Below are positions 21,701-30,653 of a DNA stretch of 64,000 nt, one piece after another; the first letter of the stretch is position 1; every line of letters starts with the position of its first letter. This stretch comes from Antedon mediterranea (lineage: Eukaryota > Echinodermata > Crinoidea > Comatulida > Antedonidae). The stretch spans positions 2,753,001-2,817,000 of the forward strand of contig NC_092670.1 in assembly GCF_964355755.1 (NCBI RefSeq), written 5' to 3'. The position numbers were made by a program, and so were the translations under genes. The notes beneath the pieces were generated by a model. That model had not been told where the DNA came from. It saw only the letters and a list, made by a program, of their open reading frames with translations, and did no database searches.

Positions 21701-24700
21701 GCCACACCACGGAGAGTCGGAGTGTTATAGGGATTTACTGTAGCCTAGATAGTCGTTGCGCGAGCGAGAGAGCGATGGATGAAACTTGGCCAATGCCATA
21801 CATGAATTAATAATTAAAATATGACTACGCCACGCGTTAAAATAATTATAATGATATTAATAAGTATCAGTATCTATCTAAGAATCGTAATGCAGTTTTT
21901 AGCGCTGTCTTCCCGAACAGTTTTTTCACATCCACGCGGTGGCTGCCGTCAACAAAATCAACTTGTGATTGCATGTTGTATGTACAGTATATAATGCGTT
22001 ATACACTTTTGCAGCATTTACTATTTATAGAATAAAAATGTTATCTGCACTGAATAAGCCAGTGGGTAAATTCATTTAAAAGCAATATGTTATATAACAT
22101 TGAATGTGAAACATATAACAATAAAGAAACAAGTATAGAAAAATGGGTAGCTTTAAGAAATAAGATTATGATAATATAAATTCTAATTTGATACGATTAA
22201 CCGAAAAGGAATTACAGTGATACGGGTTACTGGTGGTACTGAGCTATTATTGTTTTTTTTTTTTATCATGTATATAAATATATTGTATAATCCGGGTTGT
22301 AAAATGAAAACAAACAAATGAAAATGTGTGAACTATTTTAAAACGAGATAGATGATAATGATGATCCTGTCAAGTGTATAACAAAATATAAGAAAATTAA
22401 TGAAAAAAGGAGTAATACAGAATTCATATATGTAAAAATGTTACTTATGAACTGTAACGACATTTACAAGTTAAATAATACGATTTTATGTAATATGAGA
22501 TAATATGAATGTGAATAAAAGTGGTGTTTGCGCCACAAAAGAGAAAAAAAAAAGTATCAGTATCTATCTAAGAATCGTAATGCAGTTTTTAGCGCTGTCT
22601 TCCCGAACAGTTTTTTCACATCCACGCGGTGGCTGCCGTCAACAAAATCAACTTGTGATTGCATGTTGTATGTACAGTATATAATGCGTTATGAAAAATC
22701 ATAAAACTAGTCATGTAGGCTATAATTATATAATTCATATGATATGAATTTTATATATGAATGAAGCAACCACTTTTTAATTACAAAATAAATACTATAG
22801 GCCCACTGGTCACGTAGTCTAACTGGTAGCCCTAGCCTAGATTATATTAGTGGATCCCATATTAGAAGAAGGCATCTAGGCTAGTTCGCCGTGTGGCGCA
22901 GCTTCCAGCTATGAAATAATCCATCGCTGTTGATAAGTATAGAGTCGCCGATTACCTCGCTCTGGGCATGCGCAATAGCGTGTCGGAATCCCTAACGCTG
23001 GGCAGTTGAGTTCCGGTGCCGGAATCCTAACCACGGCGTATTATTAACATATCCTCTCTATGATGGATGATGGATACTACACAGTATTCACTTTTAAATT
23101 TTCCCAGGTATTTATTATTGCTGTTTATTTTGTCGCTAGTTTAAAAAAATGTTTCCAGCAATGCATCCATAAACAATATAATAATTATCAGTATCAGAAA
23201 CCAGTTTATTAGTTTATAATAAAGTTTTTTTTTTCCTACCTTTATTGTCGCATAACATTTTTTTAACACAGTTAAATGACGTAATAAATGAATTAAAATT
23301 GTTAATTAATGAATGGTTTCTTAATATTGGTAAATGATTTTTGTTATTGGTTTGCTTCTTCTTGTTTGTTGTTTAGTTTAATTTACTGTTTAGGAGTTCT
23401 GAATTATTGTAAACTGTTTTTGTTTTTAAACCAAATAATAATATCGGTCTCCCTCTCACTCTTTGTTATAAAATAGTTAATTGTATGATAGTTAATGAAG
23501 TCTTTTTTTCTGTACAGTATTGAATTGTATAGACGGAATTATAGAGGGTGACAAACACAATTTGTAATACATCGGAAGGTAGTGTCGAACAGAAAATAAA
23601 GATGTTCACTGCCGGCCGTATCCTGTTCACTTTTATTGTAGTAAAAGTACTAAAATCTCCTAAAACCGTATAAAGTATCAAAGTGTTGTTATAATTTCTT
23701 GCCATTTAAATTCTGCCTCAATAACACAAAAGGTTTCATACCCGTCGACTGCATAGAGAGTATGCAGTGTTTAAATGCCATGATGAGAGGGAACATGGAC
23801 AAAATTAGTCTCCTTGTTCTAATTATTTTGTAAATGTTGTTTTGTGTTTTAGTCTGTAATGTAAGAATTTATATTGTAACTTAAAGTTCACATGGTAGTT
23901 AGTAGTAGTAGTTTTTGTAGATTATTATTGACTCTTTTTATGTAAGTCAGTGAGCAAGCGTTGTAAATGCAGATTAAAAAAATTAGGCTTCTGCTATCTC
24001 TGAGAGTAACATAATGTAGGCTTACTTATGTAAAATAGTAACCAATGCTTTTACATTTTTAAGCTTCCTATTACTGTATCATTGTTCATGTGGTCAAGTT
24101 AAACATATCAAAAAGGACTTTATTTCAATATATTGAAAGTTTTAATAACAGAAGCCACTAACCTGTTTCTGATTTACCCTCTTTTCGCATTCCTTGTTCT
24201 TCATTACTACTGGTTGCCACTTGTCCTGTTTAATAAATGACAGGACAAAATCTAAATTTACAATGATATTCTATACCTCTTTAAAAATATTATTGGGAGC
24301 ATTAATTCAACATGAATATGTTTCATTATGTATAAGAAACTAACATAACAAAATGCACTAATTAACTTACCTTCAGTCGAAGGTTTCACTCTTGATTCCA
24401 GTCCAATCTTTCTTAGATCGTTAATAAACTCTTCTTTTCTTTCTTTACAAAGTATGTTTCTGTTCTCCAAATCCCAAATCATACTCCAAGCACCTTCGTA
24501 ATTCTTTGCGGCACTACCATTGTACAGAGCATCAATTTTGTCAATATCTTCTTTTCCCAGTGCAATTCCTAAATTGACAATCCAGTGTCGATATGGGGCG
24601 AAATTTGTAATCTTTATTTCTTGTACATCGGGAAAAGATCGTTGGAGAACTTTGATGACACCAAATGTTTGAGTTATTTTGATTGTTTGGTAAAGTAACG

Positions 24701-24978
24701 ATAGCTCGCTCGAACTCAAATATCCCGATTTAATTAATTGGTGTAGTAAGTCTATCGTTTTACGTGCTTTGTCTATGTCCGTTACTGCAATTAAATCTCG
24801 GTATAAAACTTGCAGCTGTCGAAGGAGGTTGTGGTCATCATACCAAGTTGAAATATTCACTAAATTCACATTAAAATCTACGACATGGTGAAAACAGAAG
24901 ATTAGTAAACTAGATATTTTAAACTTGCCGTTACTCAATTGAACACAAAAAAAGACATTTTTCGTTACCTGTTGCCAT
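12684..24978 (-). CDS. gene 1: tandem death-fold + Roc P-loop protein, 3' part missing
   Basis: Predicted exons in transcript order: 24,978-24,969 (ATG), 24,877-24,371, 24,225-24,163, 13,562-13,400 and 12,787-12,684, about 282 codons. All borders are GT-AG and all phases agree. The start ATGG has a good context (AACATGG) and follows a splice-acceptor-like TTTTTCAG at 25,004. Protein order: a pair of helical death-fold-like domains (about residues 5-165), a polar linker, then the first part of a Roc GTPase with P-loop GLEGVGKTS and the G2-side IATTTVC. After 12,684 no G3, G4 or COR exon is found, because sequence below 11.93 kb is transposon. The gene is therefore truncated, uses an exon outside the window, or is a non-functional fragment. 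The reading frames are intact. Intron 3 is 10.6 kb and full of mobile elements. A role in death or immune signalling is inference. Confidence 0.6.
13400..13562 (-). CDS. gene 1 exon 4: Roc P-loop (Walker A)
   Basis: 163 bases, acceptor TTTTCAAG, donor GTAAGC. It encodes LTPVEIQARGPEAIKAYN, a charged helix, then RVIFVGLEGVGKTSTINSLL. G-x4-GKT/S is the Walker A phosphate-binding loop. It is nearly identical to gene 2's exon at 59,822-59,984 (differences such as S for A after IN, and T for A in GKTEVKQ). It enters in phase 1, matching the exon ending at 24,163. Confidence 0.85.
13613..14220. other. gene 1 intron 3: MITE and poly-C tract
   Basis: AT-rich intron. It includes the MITE at 13,855-13,964 and a 13-base C run at about 14,202-14,214 just before the candidate LTR. 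No exon is recognised. Confidence 0.5.
13855..13964. mobile_element. MITE with CCTTTCACACCAAAA ends
   Basis: The left end TCCCTTTCACACCAAAAG and the right end TTTTGGTGTGAAAGG are inverted repeats bracketing about 75 bases with ACTCCAGAG/CTCCGG motifs. The right half of a related copy lies at 15,001-15,107. No coding capacity, so non-autonomous. Confidence 0.7.
14221..14999. mobile_element. candidate solo LTR
   Basis: Begins TGTAACAGG and ends CCTGTTACA, a perfect 9-base TG...CA inverted terminus like many Ty3/gypsy LTRs. An AATAAAAG lies at about 14,872. The length (779 bp) fits an LTR, but the flanks (CCTAC and CTAGG) do not give a 5-bp target duplication, and no adjacent internal region was recognised. 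It abuts a MITE fragment at 15,001. Confidence 0.4.
15001..15107. mobile_element. right part of a CCTTTCACACC-type MITE
   Basis: Ends CCAGAGTTTTGGTGTGAAAGGGG, matching the terminal repeat of the MITE at 13,855, and contains CTCCGGAG motifs. Its left end is missing where the candidate LTR stops, so it may have been interrupted by that insertion. Confidence 0.6.
15108..16368. other. gene 1 intron 3, unannotated
   Basis: No exon or known element recognised. Open frames at 15,664-15,885 and 15,968-16,198 lack recognisable domains. 15,905-16,190 has a faint LINE-like feel (CHVEWGHSNQIQS in one frame, resembling the C-terminal tail of an RT ORF), but it is too broken to call. Confidence 0.4.
16370..16572 (+). 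repeat. PLE-associated inverted repeat, left arm
   Basis: AAAGGGACACCCGAGCATCC through AAAAGTTAACCTTTATTTATT. It is the inverted copy of 18,302-18,502. It contains AGCTGAAACGTAGCAAGTA, a motif found again beside the PLE ORF at about 19,047-19,065, so it is interpreted as a Penelope-like terminal repeat. Confidence 0.7.
17067..17620 (+). mobile_element. PIF/Harbinger-like fragment with Myb/SANT-like start
   Basis: Left end AAAGCCCCTTTCTCACAGAG follows TAA, as expected for a Harbinger TIR next to a 3-bp TWA site. At 17,362 an ATG opens MSNWRDNEIRELLKIRG, matching the start of the trihelix/Myb-SANT DNA-binding protein that accompanies PIF/Harbinger transposases. The frame ends soon after (17,538), so only the first helix region remains. 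The segment is duplicated at 61,704-62,217, where a 5-base deletion breaks the same ORF. Confidence 0.65.
17621..18301. other. between PLE arms, no gene seen
   Basis: Sequence between the Harbinger fragment and the right PLE arm. No coding frame with recognisable content; small complementary ORFs near 18,001-18,262 are shadows of each other. Confidence 0.4.
18302..18502 (-). repeat. PLE-associated inverted repeat, right arm
   Basis: Inverted copy of 16,370-16,572 with small indels. It sits immediately 3' of the PLE coding remnant on the minus strand, the expected place for a downstream PLE terminal repeat. Confidence 0.7.
18503..19088 (-). pseudogene. second Penelope-like element remnant
   Basis: Minus-strand frames carry PLE C-terminal landmarks: a CGYPDWSFKR-type motif (about 19,025), a block resembling NIGLPYVEG and RRTLKQHNI in the neighbouring frame (about 18,900-18,940), and the GIY-YIG-like segment KVYIGETGR (about 18,775-18,805). 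Several frameshifts separate them. No RT core is present. The fragment is a 5'-truncated, decayed relative of, but distinct from, the PLE at 6-7.7 kb, and ends in the terminal repeat at 18,302-18,502. Confidence 0.7.
19089..21588. other. gene 1 intron 3, unidentified repeats
   Basis: A short direct repeat occurs at 19,634-19,660 and 21,053-21,079 (GTTGGGATGCA then CTCCGACTATTCA). This suggests the ends of an unidentified 1.4 kb element or two solitary copies. 20,660-20,715 has clustered TAGGCCTA and CTAGGCC palindromes. No exon is recognised. Confidence 0.4.
21862..22002 (+). repeat. 141-bp perfect direct repeat, copy 1
   Basis: Identical, as far as I can read, to 22,552-22,692 in the same orientation (AAGTATCAGTATCTATCTAA ... 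ATATAATGCGTTAT). Both lie inside the 1.45 kb TIR element. The 549 bases between them have no relation to the repeat. Confidence 0.85.
22552..22692 (+). repeat. 141-bp perfect direct repeat, copy 2
   Basis: Second copy of the repeat at 21,862-22,002. Perfect identity while the host element's TIRs have diverged suggests a late duplication or an insertion of a small LTR-like unit. Confidence 0.85.
23048..24162. other. gene 1 intron 3, nothing recognised
   Basis: AT-rich sequence with no recognisable exon, element end or ORF. Confidence 0.4.
24163..24225 (-). CDS. gene 1 exon 3: polar linker mini-exon
   Basis: 63 bases, acceptor TTAAACAG, donor GTTAGT, phase 1 at both ends. It encodes a low-complexity polar linker (GQVATSSNEEQGMRKEGKSE). 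It joins the death-fold pair to the P-loop exon without a frame change. It resembles the mini-exon linkers of gene 2 in size and phase. Confidence 0.65.
24371..24877 (-). CDS. gene 1 exon 2: tandem death-fold (DED-like) domains
   Basis: 507 bases, phase 1 at both ends, acceptor after GTCGTAG, donor GTAAGT. It encodes two helical units. Unit 1 runs from NISTWYDDHNLLRQLQVLY to about FGVIKVLQRSF. Unit 2 runs from APYRHWIVNLGIALGKEDI to EEFINDLRKIGL, about 80 residues each. Spacing of hydrophobic residues and phrases such as SGYLSSSELSLL and WSMIWDLENRNIL resemble death-effector/Death domains. A clear DED RxDL motif is not visible, so the subfamily is uncertain. It is related to gene 2's exon at 40,567-41,118: the same two-unit layout, the same W after I/V-S, and YR opening the second unit. 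Confidence 0.7.
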
Positions 24979-25003
24979 GTTGTCGATTTTCTGTTTTCAT
25001 TTC
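24969..25003 (-). CDS. gene 1 exon 1 (start codon)
   Basis: The exon lies between an acceptor-like TTTTTCAG (25,004 onward) and donor GTAACG. The ATG at 24,978-24,976 gives MAT then joins G|AT of exon 2 in frame (MATDFN). An upstream ATG in the same exon is in a different frame and reaches a stop just after the junction, so it could act as a uORF. The upstream acceptor implies a further 5' untranslated exon that I cannot place. Confidence 0.55.
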
Positions 25004-25029
25004 TGAAAAATAGAAATGTTGTAATTAGG

Positions 25030-25460
25030 ATAAATGATGTCGCGTTGTGTAGGCCCTAGGGACAATCCAGCTAGTTTTGCAAAGTAGGATTTCTCATTTT
25101 AAATAAATTAGACTCTATTACAATCAGGCATTTAATATAAAAAAAGGTATTGCTAATCGGAATTTCATCAGCCCCAGTTTGGCTGACGATTCAGCTTTAA
25201 AAACGTGATAAATACCACAAAAAATGTATCAATAAATTGCAATAGTCCCCATCAGGGGTCTTGTTTATTATTTAATTATTAATAGTCACTGGTTGGAGGT
25301 ACACACCTAATTGGTGACAGTGGCTTGCTGCTTTTGCGCTTTCCTGGCAGCTAGTGACTATGATTTTTTCTGCTTTGTGTTTGTTTAATTTGTTGATTTG
25401 TATTATATTTTGTAAAATGTATCTTTTGCCTGAATAAATAATAATAATAATAATGATGAT
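25030..25460 (+). mobile_element. LINE-type 3' end with (AAT)n tail
   Basis: 25,370-25,455 reads TGTAAAATGTATCTTTTGCC then TGAATAAATAATAATAATAA, resembling the 3' end of a non-LTR element on the plus strand. 25,030-25,300 has no recognised feature and should hold the promoter side of gene 1, but no core promoter motif stands out. Confidence 0.4.
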
Positions 25461-25729
25461 GTCGATGCGCCTATTTTCTCTTAGCACCCACCTTTGAAGA
25501 GTGGAAAAGAAAGAACTAAAAATCAAACAAAACAGTATTATCGCTTGAAAAGCTGCCTATGATCTTTACTGTTATATAAGTCAATGGTTCAGGATATTTA
25601 ATATTCCATGCAAATTATATTGTACATTTCTCTATATGTTTATTCATTGGGTATCAAAGATTTGGAAAATTGATGTTGTCGACTTTGTAGCGCTTTTTAT
25701 GATTTTATAAACAAAATAATAAATGCTTT

Positions 25730-25955
25730 GGTTGTTTAATGTTTGTTTTTGTTTCATTTCAGAGAGACTATGGCTAACGATGCAAATAAAATAAAAAACT
25801 ATGAAAATGTGATTTGTTTTAGAAATATAAGAGCATAAAAAATTGCAGAGAATAATAATATTTTTGTCATGTAAACAAATTACACCTTCTGTTGGTGAAT
25901 GCATGATTACGTTAAATTTTCAAAATAATAATTGCATATAATTATGTTTTTAGTA
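25730..25955 (+). repeat. local duplication A, copy 1
   Basis: Matches 27,262-27,500: TTTCATTTCAGAGAGACTA, then AACTATGAAAATGTG, the TGTTGGTGAATGCATGA block, then TAATTGCATATAATTA. The copies are diverged with several indels. Confidence 0.7.
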
Positions 25956-26139
25956 TTTTATTTTATATATACTGTATTAACATTGAAACAATAAAAATAT
26001 GTTATTAAATGGAGTTCCACTTTTAAAAAATTGACATCTATCAACATGTATGATTAAAATATAAAACAAACTCATAAGGTCATCTTTGCACACAAGTGTG
26101 CCATAGTTTGTAATTTAATTAAGTATTTAAATATATTTG

Positions 26140-26366
26140 TCTTCGCAGTAAAGAAGAAATGATTTCAGATGTTCTACTGTGGCAGCCAAAACACGGATTT
26201 GTAAAACAAGAAAGGCCAGCTCTCACATACATTGATGTACTGGAGACGGATACAGTATGCAGAGTGAAGAAATGGCTGTCACAATGGCAGATAGGAAGTT
26301 ATGGAGGAATCTAGTCATAAGTTCGGGTATGTTCTGGAATAAGTAAGTAAGTAAGTAAGTAAGTAT
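26140..26366 (+). mobile_element. LINE ORF C-terminal fragment with (AAGT)n tail
   Basis: Plus-strand translation gives DVLLWQPKHG, then RPALTYIDVLETDT, and after a frameshift MADRKLWRNLV. This is the usual C-terminal end of an RTE-like non-LTR ORF2. It ends in a TAAGTAAGTAAG microsatellite. The related segment at 29,070-29,125 lacks it (empty paralogous site), placing the insertion between TATATTTG and TTGTAGAAT. Confidence 0.75.
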
Positions 26367-26504
26367 ATTGTTGTAGAATGCTATTCTTATGATAGGCCTA
26401 CACCAATCATTGTTTTGAATAAAAAGAAAATAGACTTCCTTGTGTACATTTTAATCAAGTAGTAGAAGATGTCATGACAGTTTGACCCGCAGTTTGACCC
26501 GCAG

Positions 26505-26780
26505 TTTGATTTATGTTCTGATGTGGTACTTTAGTGAATGATTTCAATGGCATTTTGCAAATTGTATTACAGTTTGGTTCTCGAAATTTACCAAAAATAA
26601 CACAAATAACAAGTTAAATCTTCAATATTTTATGTTGTTGATTAATTAAAAATGTCTCTTTGAAGTTTAAATAAAATGTTATATAGTAATCATCAACATG
26701 AATATTGTAATTACTGTAATACTTGTTTTTATACTAGGTAAACGATCAAGAAGTGAAGCTGGACCATAAAGTGCATTCCA
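26505..26780 (+). pseudogene. inverted copy of gene 2 mini-exon region
   Basis: 26,738-26,775 (GATCAAGAAGTGAAGCTGGA) matches, on the opposite strand, the mini-exons at 40,349-40,393 and 39,784-39,828. Its upstream flank (TTATGTTCTGATGTGG and CATCAACATGAATATTG) matches theirs too. The acceptor context is ACTAG rather than TATAG, and the donor GTATG after CAGAAA is lost, so it is a dead exon copy. Confidence 0.65.
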
Positions 26781-26944
26781 CCATAAAATAACTAATAAAT
26801 TCTTTAAATATAACATTTTAGCTTGTTAGTAACTATCCTTATTTTCTTTGTGGTAGAAAATTAGTACCTGTTTCTTCCTAATGTAAAGCTTGCACTATAA
26901 CACAGGTCAGTCATAAACAGTACAGGTGGTACAAGTTTGTCTTT

Positions 26945-27170
26945 TGGATCAGGTGATAAATGTATCAATGATAAATTCAAATATTTACAACAAATGCTAT
27001 AGAATACACCTTCAAGTATTTACATAAAGTTATTTTCAACAGCGCCACCAATGATTTGTAATATATGTAAGTTTGTGTTGTATCTTCTAGTTGTGTTCCC
27101 TTTCAATGTTTGTTTATTTGTATTTTACATCCTTCTATGCATTGATAAATAAATGTAGAGATAAGACATA
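26945..27170 (+). repeat. local duplication B, copy 1
   Basis: Close match to 35,020-35,235: GATAAATGTATCAATGATAA, TTTTCAACAGCGCCACCAAT, TCTTCTAGTTGTGTTCCC, CATTGATAAATAAATGT. About 8 kb separates the copies, in the same orientation. Confidence 0.8.
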
Positions 27171-27261
27171 AAGACAAGTAAAAACATCACTGTTAAATAC
27201 ACATTATTTTAACCCAAACATTGTCAATATTGTCATAGTTATCAGATGTGATTATGATTAT

Positions 27262-27500
27262 GCTTTAATTCATAGTTGTTAAATATTTGTTGTTTGTTTC
27301 ATTTTCAGAGATACTAGGGATAACAATGCAAAGAAAATAAATAACTATGAAAATCTGAATTGTTTTAAAAACACTAAACATTGCCGAAAATGATCATTTT
27401 TTTGCCATCTGAACAATTTCACCAAAATTACACCCTCTGTTGGTGAATGCATGAATTACGAATTTTTTCAAAATAGTAATTGCATATAATTACGTTTTTC
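27262..27500 (+). repeat. local duplication A, copy 2
   Basis: Copy of 25,730-25,955; the TTCATTTTCAGAGATACTA and TGTTGGTGAATGCATGA landmarks are retained. Confidence 0.7.
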
Positions 27501-27574
27501 TTGATTCTGTCAAAATATTTATTTATTCTTTCCTTAGCACTATTTTGTCCGTCAATTATCTTGATATCAGTTTC

Positions 27575-28085
27575 ATCTAGCTAAGTCAATTTTTAAGAGT
27601 ATATTCCTTATGGCCAGGAATCGATGTGGTTATGTTTTCACGGTGTGCAATAAAAAATTACGCGATCTACGCGCGATTTAACGAAATCACGTTTGTAATC
27701 ATATATTCACAAGCATAAATCACTTTTAAACACAATTTGGTACTCATAAATGTCAGGTCATATTCCATCATATGGCAATATAATTACGTGCGTAGCGCAG
27801 ATAACGCATGCGTACGCGCGCTTAAAATTGTCAAAATTATCAAAATTTATTTTCGATGAAATTAGAGTACGTTTCAGGCAATTTAAGCGTTTAAAAATTG
27901 TCCATGAGTGCGCAGATTTTTGCACGCACACTGCGCGTTATACGTTAATGCGGACTCTTTTTGTCCGATTTCTGTTGTACAACCTTTCTTTAATAATATT
28001 ATCATATTTTATTCACTTTTCAACTCGAAATTGCGTTATACGAGCACGTCAAAAGTGACAGGCTACGCACGTGTAAGTTAACAAA
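27575..28085 (-). repeat. dispersed CpG-rich repeat, copy 2 (inverted)
   Basis: Reverse complement of 4,370-4,830. Landmarks are CTAGCTAAGTCAATTTTTAA, CCTTATGGCCAGGAATCG, TTACGCGATCTACGCGCGAT, ATACGAGCACGTCAAAAG and TGACAGGCTACGCACGTG. The open frame at 27,750-28,058 is incidental. Confidence 0.65.
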
Positions 28086-28500
28086 ATGGTGAAAATATGC
28101 TAAATTTTAAAATTTATATAGATCGTTAGAATGCTACACCTATTTTTTATTTCATTTTCTTGAAGTGTATGTATCTTATGTATGATTTATTAATAAATTA
28201 AGGGAACAAAAGTTGATTAAGTCATCATTAATTGCATATTAAATTTTAAAAAATAATTTCGACAATCAAACAAATTATGACATTTTCTTAGGCCAAAATA
28301 ACAAACTTAACATTAACTTTCTTCCTTCAAAAGCTCATATATTAAAGTTAAAAGTATATAGTTTGACAGTGCATCATTTGTTTTACATTTTTAAAGATGT
28401 CATCATAGTAAAAAATTATAATTCATTGCGGTATGTAATAATCTATTTGCACCAAAGTGGTTACTGCATAGTAAATACAAGAAGGAATTTTTTTACAACT
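28086..28500. other. non-coding, nothing recognised
   Basis: AT-rich, no exon or element end recognised. Confidence 0.4.
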
Positions 28501-28507
28501 TTTAGTC

Positions 28508-28605
28508 AGTTGTATGGCTCGGTGGTCTGTGCTCGTGTCTATGGCATTCAAGGTACCGAGATCGAGTTTCACATTGGGAAACGAAATAAGATTTTTTTTT
28601 TATTA
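28508..28605 (+). mobile_element. tRNA-derived SINE-like fragment
   Basis: ATGGCTCGGTGGTCTGTGCT (box A-like) is followed about 40 bases on by GAGATCGAGTTTCAC (box B-like) and a poly-T stretch. Such promoter pairs mark tRNA-derived SINE heads. No tRNA fold is convincing. Confidence 0.45.
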
Positions 28606-28834
28606 TCCGTATTGTTTGTTTAAATTTATTTCTTAGTGTATAGATTATACACATGATTTATAATGAAATCTATATAAAAAGTAACTTTGTCTTTGTTATT
28701 ATGTAACAACAAATGTGGTTTATGACATTATACGCAGAGGGATCTTTGATCGGATTGTGATACCGACTATTGTATTCGCGTTAGCAAGGTCCTATCATAT
28801 TATATTATAAATAATTAAAGATTCTGAGAAAATC

Positions 28835-28930
28835 AATCAATCAATATATCTTTTAAAAATCAATTATCTTTATTTAAATCAATGTATATAACCTATAATT
28901 CGTCATAGTGACGAATTAAATCTAGTTTAT
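28835..28930. repeat. (CAAT)n and short perfect hairpin
   Basis: AATCAATCAATCAATATATC resembles a LINE 3' tail on the minus strand. At 28,896-28,917 AATTCGTCA and TGACGAATT form a 9-base hairpin with a 3-base loop. Confidence 0.5.
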
Positions 28931-29069
28931 TTTATATATATTATATATTGAACATTGGAATAAATTATTAAATTTCCACCTTTAAAATATAAAACAAACT
29001 TGTTGGAATTTACCTACTCCCCTCATCATGGACATCTTTAAACACTGTGTACAACCACTAATAGCTTAT

Positions 29070-29215
29070 TTAATTAAGTATTTAAATATATTTGTTGTAG
29101 ATTTATTCTTATGATAGGTCTACATCAATCATTGTTTTGAATAAAAAGAAAATAGACTTCCTTGTATAAATGTATAAATTTATATCAAATAGTAGAAGAC
29201 GTCATGACACCAGAA
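29070..29215 (+). repeat. empty-site paralogue of 26,120-26,460
   Basis: AAGTATTTAAATATATTTG is followed directly by TTGTAGATTTATTCTTATGA and GAAAATAGACTTCCTTGT, whereas at 26,120-26,460 the same flanks are separated by the LINE fragment. It gives the pre-insertion state. Confidence 0.75.
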
Positions 29216-30129
29216 ACAGTGCACCCATATAAAGTAACTACTAAAAAAAAGAAAATGTTATTACTAACCTTAATTTCTTTGTAGTATTATAGAGAAAAGT
29301 AGTACCATGTTTCTTCCTAATGTAAATCTTACACATGTAAATCTTACACTATAACACAGGTCAGTCATATACAGTAAGGTAATATGAGGTGTGGCTGCAG
29401 ACAGTGCATATTGATTTTATTCAATTTTATGATGCCTAAAATCACTCAGCCATGAACATAGTTATAATAACAATACAATGCTGTTTATACAATTTCTATT
29501 GGACCCTGCAAATATGAAACGCCAGAGAAGTATTAATTTATAAGAAATTTACTGCTGAACTAATAAATTCCAATTTCATCAAAAGTAGCAGTTTTGGTTT
29601 TTAAATGTTTCCTTAGTTTATGCTATATTCTCAGCCTATTATGTCTAAATTAGAAAGAACAAGTTATGGTATCCCTGAATGAGGTTCTTTCCAATGCAAA
29701 CTTTATAACTGTCAATCAATCAATCAATTTATTTGGAAATTGCACCTTCACATCGGTGGCACACACAGTAAGTGGTGCATCCATATGAAACACAATTAAC
29801 ATAAAATGACGGATACGGATACTAATTTACAAAGTTAAAAGATTTTTTTTAAAAATTAAAAAAACAAAAATTAAAAATTATTACTAAATATATACTGTGG
29901 CAATATTTGTCTGACATGAGTTGATACATCATTTTAGTTAAATATATTTATACAGTGCATAAAGAGGAAGTAGTTACAAAAATAATTGTTGATGATGCTA
30001 TTAAAATTATCATGATAGTTAATATTGAAATGGTTTGTTATACAGTATAGTAATAACAATAATACATAATGATACAAAATGAAATATATATTAACAAAAA
30101 CAAAAAACAAAAAAAACAAAAACAAAAAA

Positions 30130-30342
30130 ATACATTCACATAACGTCATAAGTTACTATGGAAAAAAAAAAAAAAAAAAAATACATTCACATAACGTCAT
30201 AAGTTACTATGAAAAAAAAAAAAAAAAAAAAAAAATACATTCACATAACGTCATAAGTTACTATGAAAAAAAAAAAAAAAAAAAAAAATACATTCACATA
30301 ACGTCATAAGTTACTATGAAAAAAAAAAAAAAAAAAAAAAAT
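30130..30342 (+). repeat. four copies of a 31-base unit spaced by long A runs
   Basis: The unit TACATTCACATAACGTCATA plus AGTTACTATG is repeated four times, each followed by 18-26 A. Identical units with variable homopolymer spacers suggest slippage or repeated templated copying. It lies in the presumed LINE 3' untranslated region. Confidence 0.85.
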
Positions 30343-30653
30343 CTTAACTATACTATACTTTATTTCGTTATAAAGTAAATATATTTAATGTAAGGTATAG
30401 CATGTTAATCATTACATTTACAGTTATACATTAGTAGTACCAGACTGGTATTTAAATATTTAACATTTTGGTACGTGAGGCCCATGCTTGTTTTAAATAG
30501 CTTTTGCAAAACATGTCAAATATTTCATTTACTTTATTAACAATTGCTGGTTGCGTTCCAGTAGGAAGGCTAGTGTCACTTCCTAGTGTTAATGTTAGTT
30601 TTAATACTGGGTTACCTAGTAGAAAGTACAACCAGAATGTATAGAGATTACTA

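Larger units (their letters stand above)
21589..23038. mobile_element. 1.45 kb TIR DNA transposon with 9-bp target duplication
   Basis: Terminal inverted repeats start CGCCGTGGTTAGGATTCCGG and continue for about 80 bases (21,589-21,673 and 22,960-23,038), reaching GCTATTGCGCATGCCCAGAG on both sides. TATTATTAA occurs directly outside both ends (21,580-21,588 and 23,039-23,047), a perfect 9-bp duplication. Nine-bp duplications are typical of Mutator-like elements, but no transposase is encoded, so the family is uncertain. The interior holds a perfect 141-bp direct repeat. Confidence 0.8.

Noticed and set aside
25030-25300. Core promoter of gene 1
   Set aside because: No TATA, Inr or CpG cluster stands out, and an acceptor at 25,004 implies the true 5' end is further upstream.
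27750-28058. 102-codon ORF
   Set aside because: Lies wholly inside the dispersed CpG-rich repeat and is not open in the other copy at 4.4 kb.
29934-30309. ORFs rich in K/I/F on both strands
   Set aside because: Driven by homopolymer A runs and the 31-base unit; no domain content.
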